A DNA stretch of 64,000 bases, taken from Siphonodentalium dalli (taxonomy: Eukaryota > Mollusca > Scaphopoda > Gadilida > Siphonodentaliidae). The notes under the pieces are model-generated. The model saw only the letters and a program-made list of their open reading frames with translations. It was not told the origin of the DNA and made no database searches. Below are positions 12,807 to 25,400 of the stretch, in pieces; within the stretch, counting starts at the first letter, position 1; every line of letters starts with the position of its first letter. Location of the stretch: the NCBI GenBank assembly GCA_032622095.1, contig CP136067.1:41705549-41769548 (forward strand), written 5' to 3'. The position numbers and the translations under genes were made by a program.

Positions 12807-13699
12807 ACACCACTCCTATAACCGAGACCATTAGCACGTCCCTGCTTCGATACACCCCTCCCGATAAAATGGAGCCACGTTACTGTCTCGATGTGTTATG
12901 GTAAGAGTAGCGGATCAGTTTGAAATAATAGGATGGTCACAATATATATAATGCTATACCATCAAAATATAATATTTTATTTTCACAAACTGAATGATTG
13001 TAAATTTGTAATTTGTAAAAACAATGATACCAAAATGTTTGTAGTACTCGGTATTACACTGACTTGTACTTACATACACACACTACAAACGAACCGTTTA
13101 ATTGTTAACTTGCGCAGACAAGTGGTCATCAACTTAGCAATCCGTGAACCGATTGGATAGCTCTGATAAGCGTTCACCTCTCAACTTATGATTGGTTATT
13201 TCTTTTGTAACTTTGGCCCGCCGTGATTCAATATATTGTTAATCACTCACAGGCAAAAGTTTGTCCGTAAGCAATCTACAATAATCAACAGTAGATCTTT
13301 GTGAAATTTGCGAGATTTTGTTAGCTCATCGTTTCATAGTACCGGCGTTCTCACTAATCACAATATGATAGCACGCATTGTAACTTCCCCATATAAATTG
13401 TTGTCAGTTATTTTAGCTCTATATACATGTCCGTCTAATTTGAACTGGTATTCAGATAACACTGATAACATGTGCATGGGAGCAGATTGGGGAGTTAGTT
13501 TTTTCTAAGTTTTACAGCTGCCTTTTAGGGGTTTCACCTCTCGCCCAGTCTAAGGTATTACAATAATACGGCTAAATTTTCCCTGTACTATGAAACCACT
13601 GTGATAGTTAACACAAATTTGTAATTACAAATTAATAAATACAATTTGTATTTACAGGTATAAAATTGTTCATAGTATTGACCCCCGGTGTCACTCAAC

Positions 13700-15955
13700 A
13701 ACACACAAGCAAATAACATTACTTTTTAATTGAATTATTATTAACATATTTCATGCATGCGTCACATACTGTTTATTTATTGGATGAATGCTTTATTACA
13801 TCATTTAACGACACATGATGGATTTGTTCAGGTGCGTGAAATTTATAAGTTAGTACTCAGGCGCTATGCCAACCTGGAGAATGTATCATTCTACTAACAT
13901 CGCTAACAAATTCAAAGAAATCGACCATAGAAAACATCCTCTGAAATACGCACAATTGTAAATATTTACATCTAAATTCGGTAACAAACTTACACAAATG
14001 ATTTCGCCATCGGGAGTCACTGCATTTAATTAATATATTAGAAAAATGACGGGTTCTGTTGTCAATTTGGATTAATATTTGTAAAAATAACAACTCTGAA
14101 CAAGATGATTCTCAAATTCTATTTGATCACCATACCGGAGTGCTTCACATCTCTTTAAGGTAGAACAATTCAGAACCTATTGTACAAAATATTTAAGAGT
14201 AGATGTGGATGGCCGATGTCCATTTGCACTATATATTGAATATACATACATATAATGGTTATATATTGTATACTGTAATATGGTATGTTTATAATAATAA
14301 TATTTATACACAGATACACTACATTGTACATGATTAATTTAAAATGGTTGATCTGTTTATATAGACAGGCGTGCATATACATCATCGCAGTTGTCCCCCA
14401 CTGGAAATAATCATTGATACAAAATGCGTGTATGTATTCGTATTTGACTCTAATATGGGCGAATTAATCACGGTTCTAATGAGGACCATGATTTTAAATA
14501 GAAATTTCATGACCCAATTTCCAATAGATGGAAATTAAAAGTAACAAGGAAATCCAAAATGAACTAAGTGTTTCAATCAGAGTTCGCAATTTTCCAACTC
14601 CGAATTCCAATTCTAAATACTCGTCACCGATTTTCAAATTCCGGAATTATACAAACTGTTTTTCGCAGTGTCTCTATATCGTCTAAATAATTAATCGTAT
14701 TTGCCTAATACGGACAACGAAAATAGATAATTATCTCACTGAGCATATTTTGATTGGAAATGTATAAGCGAGAAGCGCGCCAAGTCCCATCTGTGCCTTT
14801 TTGTTAATTGTGATCTTCTTTTTGCGTTTTATAACCTTAACATGCAACTAAACCATATAATTCGACGATCAAGCAAAATGGGTTTATGGAGGCCATGCCT
14901 GAGGTGACTAATCTGACTTTACTGGACCGCGAATTACATGGCTAGCGCTGCATGTATATAATATTGAATAACGGTATTTCAATAAAGTGCGAGTGGCGGT
15001 TGGCACTTGTATGTCACGATTGGTTCAATCTTACACGAGGGTTGTTATACGCGTGCGCATGTTCGCGTTATTGGTGCCGTGCCATTAATCATTCTACCGG
15101 CCTGATGGTGGGCCACATGGTAACTGGGTAGTTTTACTGCATGCTCATCTCTCGGAATCAGTTGGCACTGAATGACCACACACGCGCCTTTATACCCGGT
15201 TTGTATTGGACCGTAAATGTAGGTTTAAATCTGGTTTAGACACGGATGTGTAAACTGAAGATGATGAATCCGGTCATGATGCTGTTGTCTGGCCGGACGT
15301 TGCATAAACTTCATAAGTTTATTTTGGTGGAAACTGGAGGTTGGTGATTCGATGTTGGATACTCGTCGAACGCTTGCTTAGAAATACGACTTGTACGATA
15401 ATTATCCTGATCACCATGTGTCCTGGTACATCCGATCCCAACCTTTGGTGGCCTGAAGCTATAAAGAAAATAAAGAATAGTATACGTACTGGTATAGGCG
15501 ATGTTTTCTCGTGTGTATATAAACTACAAGTTTCCCTAGTCAGAACTGACAGACTTAGTGAACTATCTATCTAGTCATGGTATGCACGAATAATTTCTCA
15601 CCAGTCTATTGGCTATATATATACCTACCTTAAACGCTAAATTTGCCTCACATTAAATTACCCGACTACTAGGATTTATAGCCTGCAAAATCTCGCCCAA
15701 TGCCTGACTGTATAAATTATACTAAGGGAATTCAACTGTGACAGTTATAGACACATAATACATTTAATATAATTATTCATAAGTTAGTGCGCTGGGGTTT
15801 GTTCACACACTGACGATTTTTAAAGAACTGATGATTATTATTCTAAACAACTTTTGAACAGACTTCATATAGTGCGTGAACAAAGTCTTATTTAAATTCC
15901 ATTAGCAAATGCAGCCAAATCATACTCCAAAACTTGTTATTGAGAAAATTTACCG
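13700..15955. other. Non-coding stretch, no gene supported
   Basis: AT-rich sequence with scattered short open frames lacking domain similarity or splice-site support. I see no bounded element or RNA gene. Confidence 0.5.
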
Positions 15956-15959
15956 TTGC

Positions 15960-16871
15960 ATATTTTATAAATATTGCACGGCTTGGAGGTGACTATGCCA
16001 AAATAGTGGTCCGATGGGGGAATAGTCCCCGAGCCGAGGCGAGGGGACTATTCCTCCACGGAGGACCACTATTTTGGCATAGTCACCGACAAGACGTGCA
16101 ATATTTATTATATTTTATCGAACGTTTTTCATTCTGTCCCAGGACCCATAATGTCAAACAATTCATCATCATCTATATTCCCATGTATTCCCTTTTCATC
16201 GCAAAACGATTTCAAAATATTCAGTGTAAAGTTTTGTTGTTTCTATTGTTTTTTTTGCTTGTCAAATTTTTAAAATAAATTGCCCGGCTTCTAATTGGGT
16301 AAATCTTAAATGTTCTTCTTCAGGAATTATTGTTGCCATTTTGACTAGCACTGGAAAGCAGACGTCGTCGTTGTTGTTGTTGTTGTTGTTGTTAAACAAT
16401 GACATCAGTTGAAAACAATACTTTTTTTTACCGAAAACAAACTGAAGATTCGTTCAGAAAATTTAGTAGCGCGAACTAAGGAAATAGACAAAAATATCGA
16501 AGCGATATTGTGATCAGCGGCGAAAGGAACATGATAAATCGCCACATCATACATCATTTACATGGGTAAAACATCGCAAATAACAAAGAATTTGCTTACG
16601 ATAATTTATTGTGCTCTAGTTGTCGATTGCAAAGACATTTCGAATAAAAACATGTTGAACTTTTGCAGCGAAGCGGAGATGACTTTCAAATTACCTCCCC
16701 GGAATAGTGGGCATGCTAAAAATAGATTTCTGGATTTTCCAAGCGATAGTGGGTGTGCTAAAATTAGGAGGCTCACTATCGTATCGTGGCCGACACTATC
16801 GATAATAGTGAGTGTCAAGCAATCAATCACAAGCGTGGATTAGGCTTAAATAGTCACGTGAGATAAAATAT
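15960..16871. mobile_element. 0.9-kb foldback element, copy A
   Basis: The ends are ATATTTTAT on both sides (complementary). A strong hairpin at about 15966-16110 pairs 'GTGACTATGCCAAAATAGTGG' with its complement around a GC-rich centre. The other end carries 'CACGTGAGATAAAATAT'. A reverse-oriented copy with an internal duplication lies at 58126-59392. Open frames inside (for example 16562-16843) match between copies but resemble no known protein and are probably coincidental. Confidence 0.65.
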
Positions 16872-16874
16872 TCA

Positions 16875-18775
16875 TTCATATTCATTTCTATCCATACATC
16901 TAAAAAATATTTGTCTATTCTCTGGAATCCATATCTATATCTAAATCCAATTTAAATAATAATTTAATCTGAAAATTAAAGTGAAATATTGAAATTATTT
17001 ATGTAGCCATTATCGATTGTATGCTGTCAGTCAGGCGTGCCGAGTAAACGGCCGTCATAGCCCACGGCACTCCACACAATACTACGAATATAAATTCACT
17101 TATATTAAGATGTATTAATGTATAATGTATTGTGAAATAAAATATTATCCTATATTACCATATTATCCAGCGTTCGATTTTTATATTGTTTTTCGGATAT
17201 ATAACTAGAAAAGTTGAACGCGGGTGAGCGTTTACATATCTATACCAAATGTCTTTGGTTTGAAATTTTATAGAGATATAATCTCTTGCCTTCCGCTTGG
17301 CTGAATAAGTCTGTCTATATCTGGTGGATTATGCATAACGCCCACTGAGCCCAACTTGTTTGTAACTGTTTATTCTTCCATGAGAAAACCTTGTGCCAAT
17401 GGATACTCTTATCCTAGTCTATCGCAGTGGGCCTAGCATATATAATAAAATGCACTGGCTTACAAGGTCAATGTAAATATTGATAGGCAAATGTATTCTC
17501 TTATAAATGCGAGGCTCCCTATGGGAGACTCGCATATACAAGATAATGCATTGACATCGACCTATTTCGACACTGATAAAAATTCAAAAGCGAATAATAT
17601 GTGTATTTTGGCGCGCAAACCGTCGTGTGGCTTTAATATCTCTGTTATTTCTCAGAAACTACATACAACTTGTTTGTGATAGACTATCTTTAACTGGCAG
17701 TATTATCGTTATATTAGGCAGTCACATGACACCGTGCATCATTACAGGGAACCGGCCGGATGTTGTCTTGAACAGGGAGTCCATTCTAAACACGTCTGCT
17801 ATATTTCTGTTCTACACATTTAATCTCATTCGAGGTTCTCGAAGACAACTATTACACGTTTGAATTTACATGATTTCAGTCGGCAACTGATTGGAATCGT
17901 TCGTGTGGTCGCCATGGCATGCAGTGTATAAGCTATATTGACACCCTCACTTTTCGTTTACATTATAGATAGATGTTTTATTCACACAATAATTAGGTTA
18001 CAATAAGCAAGAATAATATATAAAAAATCAAGTGTAATTATTGTGAGGGAGTGGTATTACCAGGATTGGCTGTCTTCCTGTCACCCACGTCGTCAATATA
18101 ATAACTAATTTATCAATGGCATAACCTTAAGTTGATGTGCTAATAACGAAATACTGGAATTTATAATATCTAAATATTGTATTATGTACATATATTTGTA
18201 TAGTTATGGTTATGTAGGCGTGTGCACGGCAATGAAAGGTACGGGAGGCCTTGGCGGTGGGTATGCTGTGAAATATTTCCACCGGTCAAAAACCGCCACA
18301 AACAGAAAGAATATTAAAATGTAGACATACTTTGTCCGTATACAAATAAGAAATATGCATAAACAGTATGTTATTGTCATATGTTTGACCATTGTTATGT
18401 AAACAAAAGCATAAAAAGTTACTTTCCTGGTGTTTGTTTATATTATGATGGTAAACATAAAGAGCGTTATTTGTTGCTGAATTCCTGATATGGAACGAAA
18501 CAAGAGCGTTTATATCATTTGTGTGTGATTAGCCAGTAACACTGTGCTGCCTTCTGTAACACAATCAAGCTGTTGCTTAGGTAAAATATAGTAGATCTTT
18601 ATGATAGCATGCCGTTTACGCGATGGTCATGGTATATATGAACGAAACTGTATGCGTTTTAATGTTTTTCTGTTTACGGTGATTGAAACAAATATGAATA
18701 TATGAAGGCCTCCCGTTCCTTTAAAGAACACTTTCTAATAGTAAGGTGACCTTGCTTAATTAAGTAACAATGATA
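16875..18775. other. Non-coding stretch
   Basis: AT-rich sequence. It contains the small palindrome described at 17490-17552. No coding exon or RNA gene is supported. Confidence 0.5.
17490..17552. repeat. ATGTATTCTCTTATA-type palindrome, copy 1
   Basis: An imperfect inverted repeat with outer arms 'ATGTATTCTCTTATAAATGC' and a complementary 'GCATATACAAGATAATGCAT'. The same family recurs at 23714-23776. The half-site 'GCATTCTCTTAT' also occurs beside both zinc-finger genes (about 30434 and 61268). Confidence 0.55.
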
Positions 18776-18779
18776 ATGC

Positions 18780-21700
18780 GTATATCTAAATCGTGTTAGC
18801 AGGGTCCAATAAGGGCAAGTTTTGAGGGTAGTCAGCACTCACGACAGGGGAGGGGTGGCTTGTTAATCAGGAGTTAAGTATAGGTAGTTTAATTATGAGA
18901 TTTTTGAAGGAAACATTCTCTGCAAGTTTTGCTTTTACATTTAAAGTTTGCATCGTAGGCGTTGATAACCTTGACTTTAAATTGATATTTAAAGTTTTGT
19001 CGGCTTTCAATTGATTTTAGTTTTTTGTCAGTGTCATTCCATAATCTTGGGAATGAATGTTTGGGCAAAACCTCTGAGAATTTCGTTCGTGATTTAATTT
19101 CTCTAATGCATCCAGATTGTCTGGTTATTGATATCTTATTGGCAAATGCTGTTAGAAATGATGCCAGTAGGTTTAAATGTGTCCAATCATACATAAACAT
19201 AATAACATGACAGGCATGCAGATCTCTGAATTTCAAAATGTTTCTTTTTTTGAATAAGGGTTCAGTGTGGCTGTTGTATTTGGCATAGCTTATTGTTCTG
19301 ATAGCTCCCTTTTGTAGATGATACTGAGTGGCCCCCATATTTGAATTCCATAGACAAGACGGCTTTGAATTAAGGCATAATATAGCGTTCGAAGGGCATC
19401 TCCTGGGAAAAGTGTCCACATCTTGTTCATACCATATAGGGCTCTTTCCATTTTAGAACATACCGCCGAGGTATGGTCTTTAAAAGTGAGATTTTCATCG
19501 ATTGTAATTCCGAGAAATTTTAGGGACGTTTCATCACTTTTGTTTCCAACACGCTTGAGTTCTACGTCGTTTATGTATATCTTTAGAAAATTTCATTTGT
19601 CGTCATTGTCTTTTTAGATGAAGAACCATCTATTTACTTTTAGTTTTGTTTATGGATAGGCAGTTACAACAACACCATTTGTAGACATCTTTTAACTCAT
19701 TGTTCACGATGTTTTCAATAAGATGGCCGTTATTGCCGGATGTGTATAGCGTAGTATCATCGGCAAATGATAACAATTTCAATGAAGTTGCAGCAGACAT
19801 ATCATTCACGTAAATGAGGAAAATTGTCGGACCGAGTATGGAGCCCTGGGGCACTCCGTTGAGTATACCCTTAAGACTAAAAATACTACCATTGAAGTCA
19901 GTAAACTGTCGTCTTTCGGATAGATAGTCTCTGAACCAATCATTCGCAATGCCACGTATTCCATAATGTTCTATTTTACTTAATAGAATATCATGACTAA
20001 TTGTATCAAAAGCTTTTGAAAGGTCAATGAAAATGGCTAAGGTGGAGTCTCGAGTGAGTTCATCATTTTGTTCGACTACATCTTGAAGTAAGTGCATAAT
20101 GGGATGGATTGTTCAGTTACGTTTTATGAAACCATACAGGGTATCGTTGTCATTTAAGAAATCTACCAGTCTTTTAGACATTATTTTTCCCAATATTTTT
20201 GAGAAACAAGGCAATATACTAATAGGTCTATAATTACTAAATTCACCTTTATTGCCGCTTTTATAAATCGGGACAACTCGGGACAATTTCATTTTTTGGG
20301 GAAATATGCCTTATTTTAATGATAAGTTGAATATATGTTTTAGGGCGATTGCTATTTCTTCTACCGTTGCCCCTTCATTATCTTACTCGTTAAACCATGC
20401 ACGTCTTTGCTATTTTTGCTTTTAAAATATAGGCAAGTAAGTATGATTTATTGTTCATTAGTGGGGGCTAATTTTAATACTTCTGTTTCCCTATAAAGAA
20501 GATAATTTGAGTAATTTGCACTATGTTCGTTTATGACTCTTTCACTTGTTAGTTGACCAATGCTTGAAAAAGTATCATTAAACTTTTCTGCTATATCGGT
20601 TTTATTAGTGATTTTTATTTGGTTATCTACAAATATAGAAGAAATTGAGTTTGCATTTGAAGTTTTGTTAATCGCTCTCTTTAATAACCTCCAGGTAGCC
20701 TTTATATCTCTCCTTTTTTGTTCCAATATATCACAATAGTACGTTTTCTTGCTTAGTCTTATTGTGCTTCTGTATGTCCGGTAGTACGATTTATATCTGT
20801 TTTTGTTAACTTCTGTTGGTACCTTCAATGTTTTCATATAAAGTTTATTTTTTTCCAGAGAGGATTTAAGAATTCCATTTGTAATCCATGATTGTCGCTT
20901 GATGTACTTTTTGGGGACTTTCCTGTTTGTCAACGGGAATGCTTTATCAAAGGCGTCCATATACAGTTCCAGGAATATATCATATGACTCGTTAACTGAT
21001 TTACAGTATAAGACTGGCTGAAAGTTACAATTTTTTAGTATATTTTTGAAAGTTCTAGTATTTTTGTCACTAAAGACTCGATATGGTTTTATATTGTCAC
21101 CGCCCGGCGTACGTGAAGGTTCTGTGCCTCATGATGGTTCGAGAAAGAAGATAGCGAGATGGTCCGATACATCAGTGAGTATTATACCAGATTTGCTGCC
21201 CGAAGTTGCACTGTTGGTATATATATGGTATATGAGGGTTGCCGAATGTTCGGTACGTCGTGTCGGCCTAGTTATACTAGGTATGAAACCAAAGGAAAAT
21301 ATATTGCTTAAGAAGTTGTCCGTTTTCTCGTGGGTTTCAAATTTGAGTAAGTCAATATTAAAATCGCCAATTAAGAATGCCTTAAGATTTGATTTATTTA
21401 TTTCACCCATAATACCTTCGATATCCTTCGTAAAGGTATCAAGGTCAGCGCGTGGTGCAGTGTTGAGCCTATATATACAACCAACTATGTATGAATTTGT
21501 GCATCCTGGATTTATCTCAACAAATATAGTTTCTATGACGTGTGGTTTAAATATAGACAAATCTTTCTTCAGTGTATACTGTAGACTGTCGCGGATGAAT
21601 AGGCCAATTCCTCCTCTCCCATCATCCCTTTCTGGACGAGTTCTAAATTCGAAGTTATGGTACCCAGTTAGCTCAAATTCAGTTTCGTGTACACTAAATA

Positions 21701-21835
21701 TTTCTGTGAGAGCAATAATATCAAAGAGATTTTGGCTACTTTGAATACTTAGTAGTATGCTATTTAATTTATCCCAGTTTGCATTCAGACTACGACAATT
21801 CAACCCAACAAATGATTTATCATACTTTCTACCCC
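18780..21835 (-). pseudogene. Degenerate CR1/Jockey-type LINE (endonuclease plus reverse transcriptase)
   Basis: Fragments of a single ORF2 run in order on the minus strand. Bases 21803-21129 encode an apurinic-type endonuclease (NCRSLNANWDKL at the start, LIGDFNIDLLK, and SDHLAIF as the catalytic SDH). Bases 20960-20448 encode the linker. The reverse transcriptase follows with NYRPISILP, DLSKAFDTISH, VPQGSILGP and the catalytic FADDTTLY. Bases 19419-18889 encode the C-terminal region. Stop codons interrupt the frame in several places (for example after the SDH region, just before the HPIMHLLQ segment, and after the FADD region), so it is inactive. ORF1 is absent. Clade assignment is by overall resemblance only. 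The element lies 3' of the last recognised VWDE exon, in the same orientation. Confidence 0.85.
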
Positions 21836-22338
21836 CATTATCACTTTGGTCAATATACGTTCACAGGTACATGTATGTTATCTTGATATATTGATGATAG
21901 TCACAACAAGCTAAATATATCTGACAAATAGTTTTCATTGACCATCAGATGTTCAAATTCACAAACAAACCACCTTTTTTTTCCCCGCTACGTTCTGCGA
22001 CACATTATAGGTACAAGTACAACATTCCCAGTCGTCCAGTTTCTCCGTCAAACACGTATGCACGCAATTGTAGTTCGTAAACCCCGTGTTTGTCTGCTTT
22101 ATACACTCGCCACACTATTTATGTCGTATTCCGCACATTAAACATTCTGCAGTTTTAAATTCCCGCACAAATTGGATGCGGACCGTGCACTATTATTCCA
22201 AGAATCCAAATTGAACACTGATTTGAACACGAATTAAACGTCTAGTCTGATTACCTTTTTACTATAAAGTAACCCCAACTCTGAGAATAAATTCACAAGA
22301 CACATCGAAAAAATCATTCTGATGTATATAACACTAAC

Positions 22339-22426
22339 CAGAAAATCTTGACAAAAAAGAGACATGCTGCTATCAACAGAAGACATCCGAAGACACCACC
22401 AACTATTGCTCCAATGTTGACTGAAT
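22339..22426 (-). CDS. VWDE: VWDE-like exon 12: transmembrane segment
   Basis: The acceptor TTTACAG and donor CTG|GTTAGT flank 88 bp. The frame reads SVNIGAIVGGVFGC followed by LLLIAACLFFVKIF, about 24 hydrophobic residues followed by a Lys. This is a single transmembrane helix and makes the protein membrane-anchored. It enters in phase 1 (completing Asp with the previous exon) and leaves in phase 2, so at least one further cytoplasmic-tail exon must exist downstream. I did not find it. Confidence 0.7.
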
Positions 22427-25400
22427 CTGTAAATGTCAAAATCGCATTAAAGATCCCATGTCAGAATTGACACCATAAAACCACAATTTGTACGTGTTCC
22501 ATACGCCTTTAGTTTCCTGAATGTTCAACTACTTGTCAATACATGTGTATTTAGTAAATAAAGGGTCAAGTATTATCATTAATTATTGCTCATGGCACCA
22601 TTGCTGTATGTGTATAAGGCTCTCCAGCATAGGAGCAACAGGTACATATATATGTACATACCTTCGTCGATTTTCTGTTGTTCCACATCAGAGTCCAGAT
22701 CAGTGCACGTATCTGAAACACAATTGGATTGAATATATACCAGGGCCAAACGTTGTTAGCCACATGCACTGACGTCAACCTATTGCTATATGCACACCTG
22801 TTCATGTGTACACTATACATATTGTTGCATCACAACTGGTTATAATTAACGTTGAGCACTGAATGTGACGTGACATAGCAACCAGGACCGGTTGTATATC
22901 TGTTGACATGTATAGATGATCGTATATGATCCACTGTCGTTTGACCATACGTTGTATATAAGTGTAGACATTATCAGGGTTGTTTTGGATAGTTATATTT
23001 TGGTAGCATATACACCAACGACGACACACCACAGAAATGACAAAACTGCCGCGTAACTCTAGTAACAAGACAATGTGAGAGTTTCAATTTTAGTTTGGCA
23101 TAATACAAATCCATTCCATTTCTCTTGCTAATAATTACCACGATTGAGCCTCTAGATTAATACCTCAGTAAGGATGTAGCATGGAATGCAACATACTCCG
23201 CCAACATCTAGCACCAATCTAAAAGTCCGAAAACATCAAACGAGAGAATTTACCGGGGGGGGGGGGTAGATTGAAAAAAAAAATGCTAACGTCGCCTTCA
23301 TGCATAACAGCTATCATATTTTTCTCTGAAAGTAATATTTAGCGGTCGGTCAGCTATATAATTATGTTCTATTCCAAATCGAAGTTTGTGCAACACAACA
23401 CCACAATTTAGTTAGTTGACAATGATAGACAAAACGTGGCACACTCAAGACAGTATTAAATAAGGTCGCGGCTCGTGTATAATTCATACTCAGTTTTTAT
23501 ATTTTTTTCTTACATTCTATAACAAATTTTAGCATTTTTTCTTATAATCTTTAACAATTTTATCATTTTTCTAATTTTTTCTTAGTCTTTAAACAATTAA
23601 AAAAAATTCTTACAATCTTTAACATTTTTTCTTACATTCTTTAACAATTTTTATCATTATCTCTTACAAACTTTTATTATGTATTATAACAAATAATATA
23701 AAATTTGTTAGGCTAATGTATTCTCTTATATAGGCGAGCGAACTATGGTCGACTCGCCTATAAAAGAGAATGCATTGACACAGGGTTTACGAACATAATA
23801 GAGTTGTCTACGAGTGACCACGTTCTCGAGCCTCACAATAGTATAGTCTTTAACCCTTTGAAACCGACTGGCCGCAAAAACGGCCAGCCAGAAAACGTTC
23901 ATATACCCGACTGGCCGCTTTTGCGGCCAGCAGCATTCAGTGACGTCGTAAATCTATGTAGCATGTTGATATATGTTATAACCATTGGTATATCCACTTA
24001 TATGTATGTAAATGATCCCAAGGGACTTCAGCAGTGCCATGGGTGCATGTGTATGGGTTGTCGACTAGTTGGAGTAAAAACAATATGCGCATACGCACAG
24101 CGCAAATTTCAACAAATGTACATTATTTGAAGCGATTCGGGTAACGGTCTACATTGTTGCGCGGTTCGCAGAATTGTAGAAAGAAACCATTTTGATCACT
24201 CTTTTGGGTTTAAATTGTTATTCTATACATAATCAGTATTCTGGAATACGTGAGGAAGGCGCAGTTACTTATTTGAGTCGATTTGTTTCGCGCATGAGCA
24301 TTGGATAAAATGATAAATGTAACCGTTTTTGCGTAATAATACAATCACATCAAGGATCCCCAAATTACACAAATTTGCGTTATACCAGAGTAGCCCTGTG
24401 GAAATGGGTTGCATGGTCACAATTAATACCATCTAGCCCGATCTACATGCGCGTGCGCATTGCAAACACGTGGTCAAATCGTGCATTATTGAGCAATTAT
24501 GTAAAGTTTAAGACTCGTGGCAACATTTGAACATGACCATCACCATGCCCTATAGGCGATGTCTAAAACGGGACGTAATGCCATTGAATGCACAGGGAAG
24601 TGGTGTCATTCGGTCACTTGGGGTATATGCTTAGCAACCATTTATACGTTAAATACAAGTTAGGTTCACTCTTCTGACCTGATGTATCTCATATATTGAC
24701 TGAATAGAAAACGCAGTTTCTTGCCGCGGAATTATACGACGTTATAAGCTATAATTGCGTAATACGTTCTGTTCCGGGTAGTTGCATAGGAACAGTTACC
24801 AGGGAGTGATCGTGTGGCAAGGTATACCAATCTCAAAAAAATACACAGTGGCCCATGGGAACATACCTGTAAAGTTTAAGACCTGTAGCACCATTTGAAC
24901 ATAACCATCAACATTGCATGCACATGAAGGTCAAAATTGGGGCATACTACAATTGAATACACAGGGCAATATGGTGTAATTCGATCATTTTGGGATAATA
25001 GCTTAGCAACCGTTGCTACCCTTAAATAAAAGTTAGGATCACACTTCTGGCCAGATATATCTCAATTTTCACAATAGAGTGTCGCCCACAAAACGCCCTT
25101 TCCTTGGGCTGAATTACGACGATAAAAGCTGTAATTATATTTTACTTTCAATATCGGGTAGTTGCCTACCATCCGTTACCAAGGAGTGACCATGTGGCAA
25201 TATAATCAGATCGTAAAATAATCAGTGATCCATGGGGAACATACCTCTAAAGTTTCAGACATGTGACACAACTTGAACATAAACAACACCATACGCATGA
25301 ACACTGCCCACAATATCCAAAAAATACCACTGGGAGCCCAGGGTCAGGGTGTCGATGTTGTGGGGATCCAGGGTTCAAAGGGTTAAGGATGTTTCCTGGC

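Larger units (their letters stand above)
10710..13688. mobile_element. 3-kb element with GGGGTCAATACTATGAA inverted ends
   Basis: The left end near 10711 reads CGGGGTCAATACTATGAA and the right end near 13669-13688 is its complement with one extra G. Further 'TACTATGAA' copies lie just inside each end (about 10790 and 13587). The interior holds several 'CAGGGACGTGGCGACA'-type modules, a SINE (12528-12806) and a cluster of TTAGTCA palindromes. No transposase frame is visible. The target duplication was not resolved. Confidence 0.55.

Noticed and set aside
18889-19617. Plus-strand frames opposite the LINE 3' part
   Set aside because: Antisense shadows of the reverse-transcriptase ORF2.
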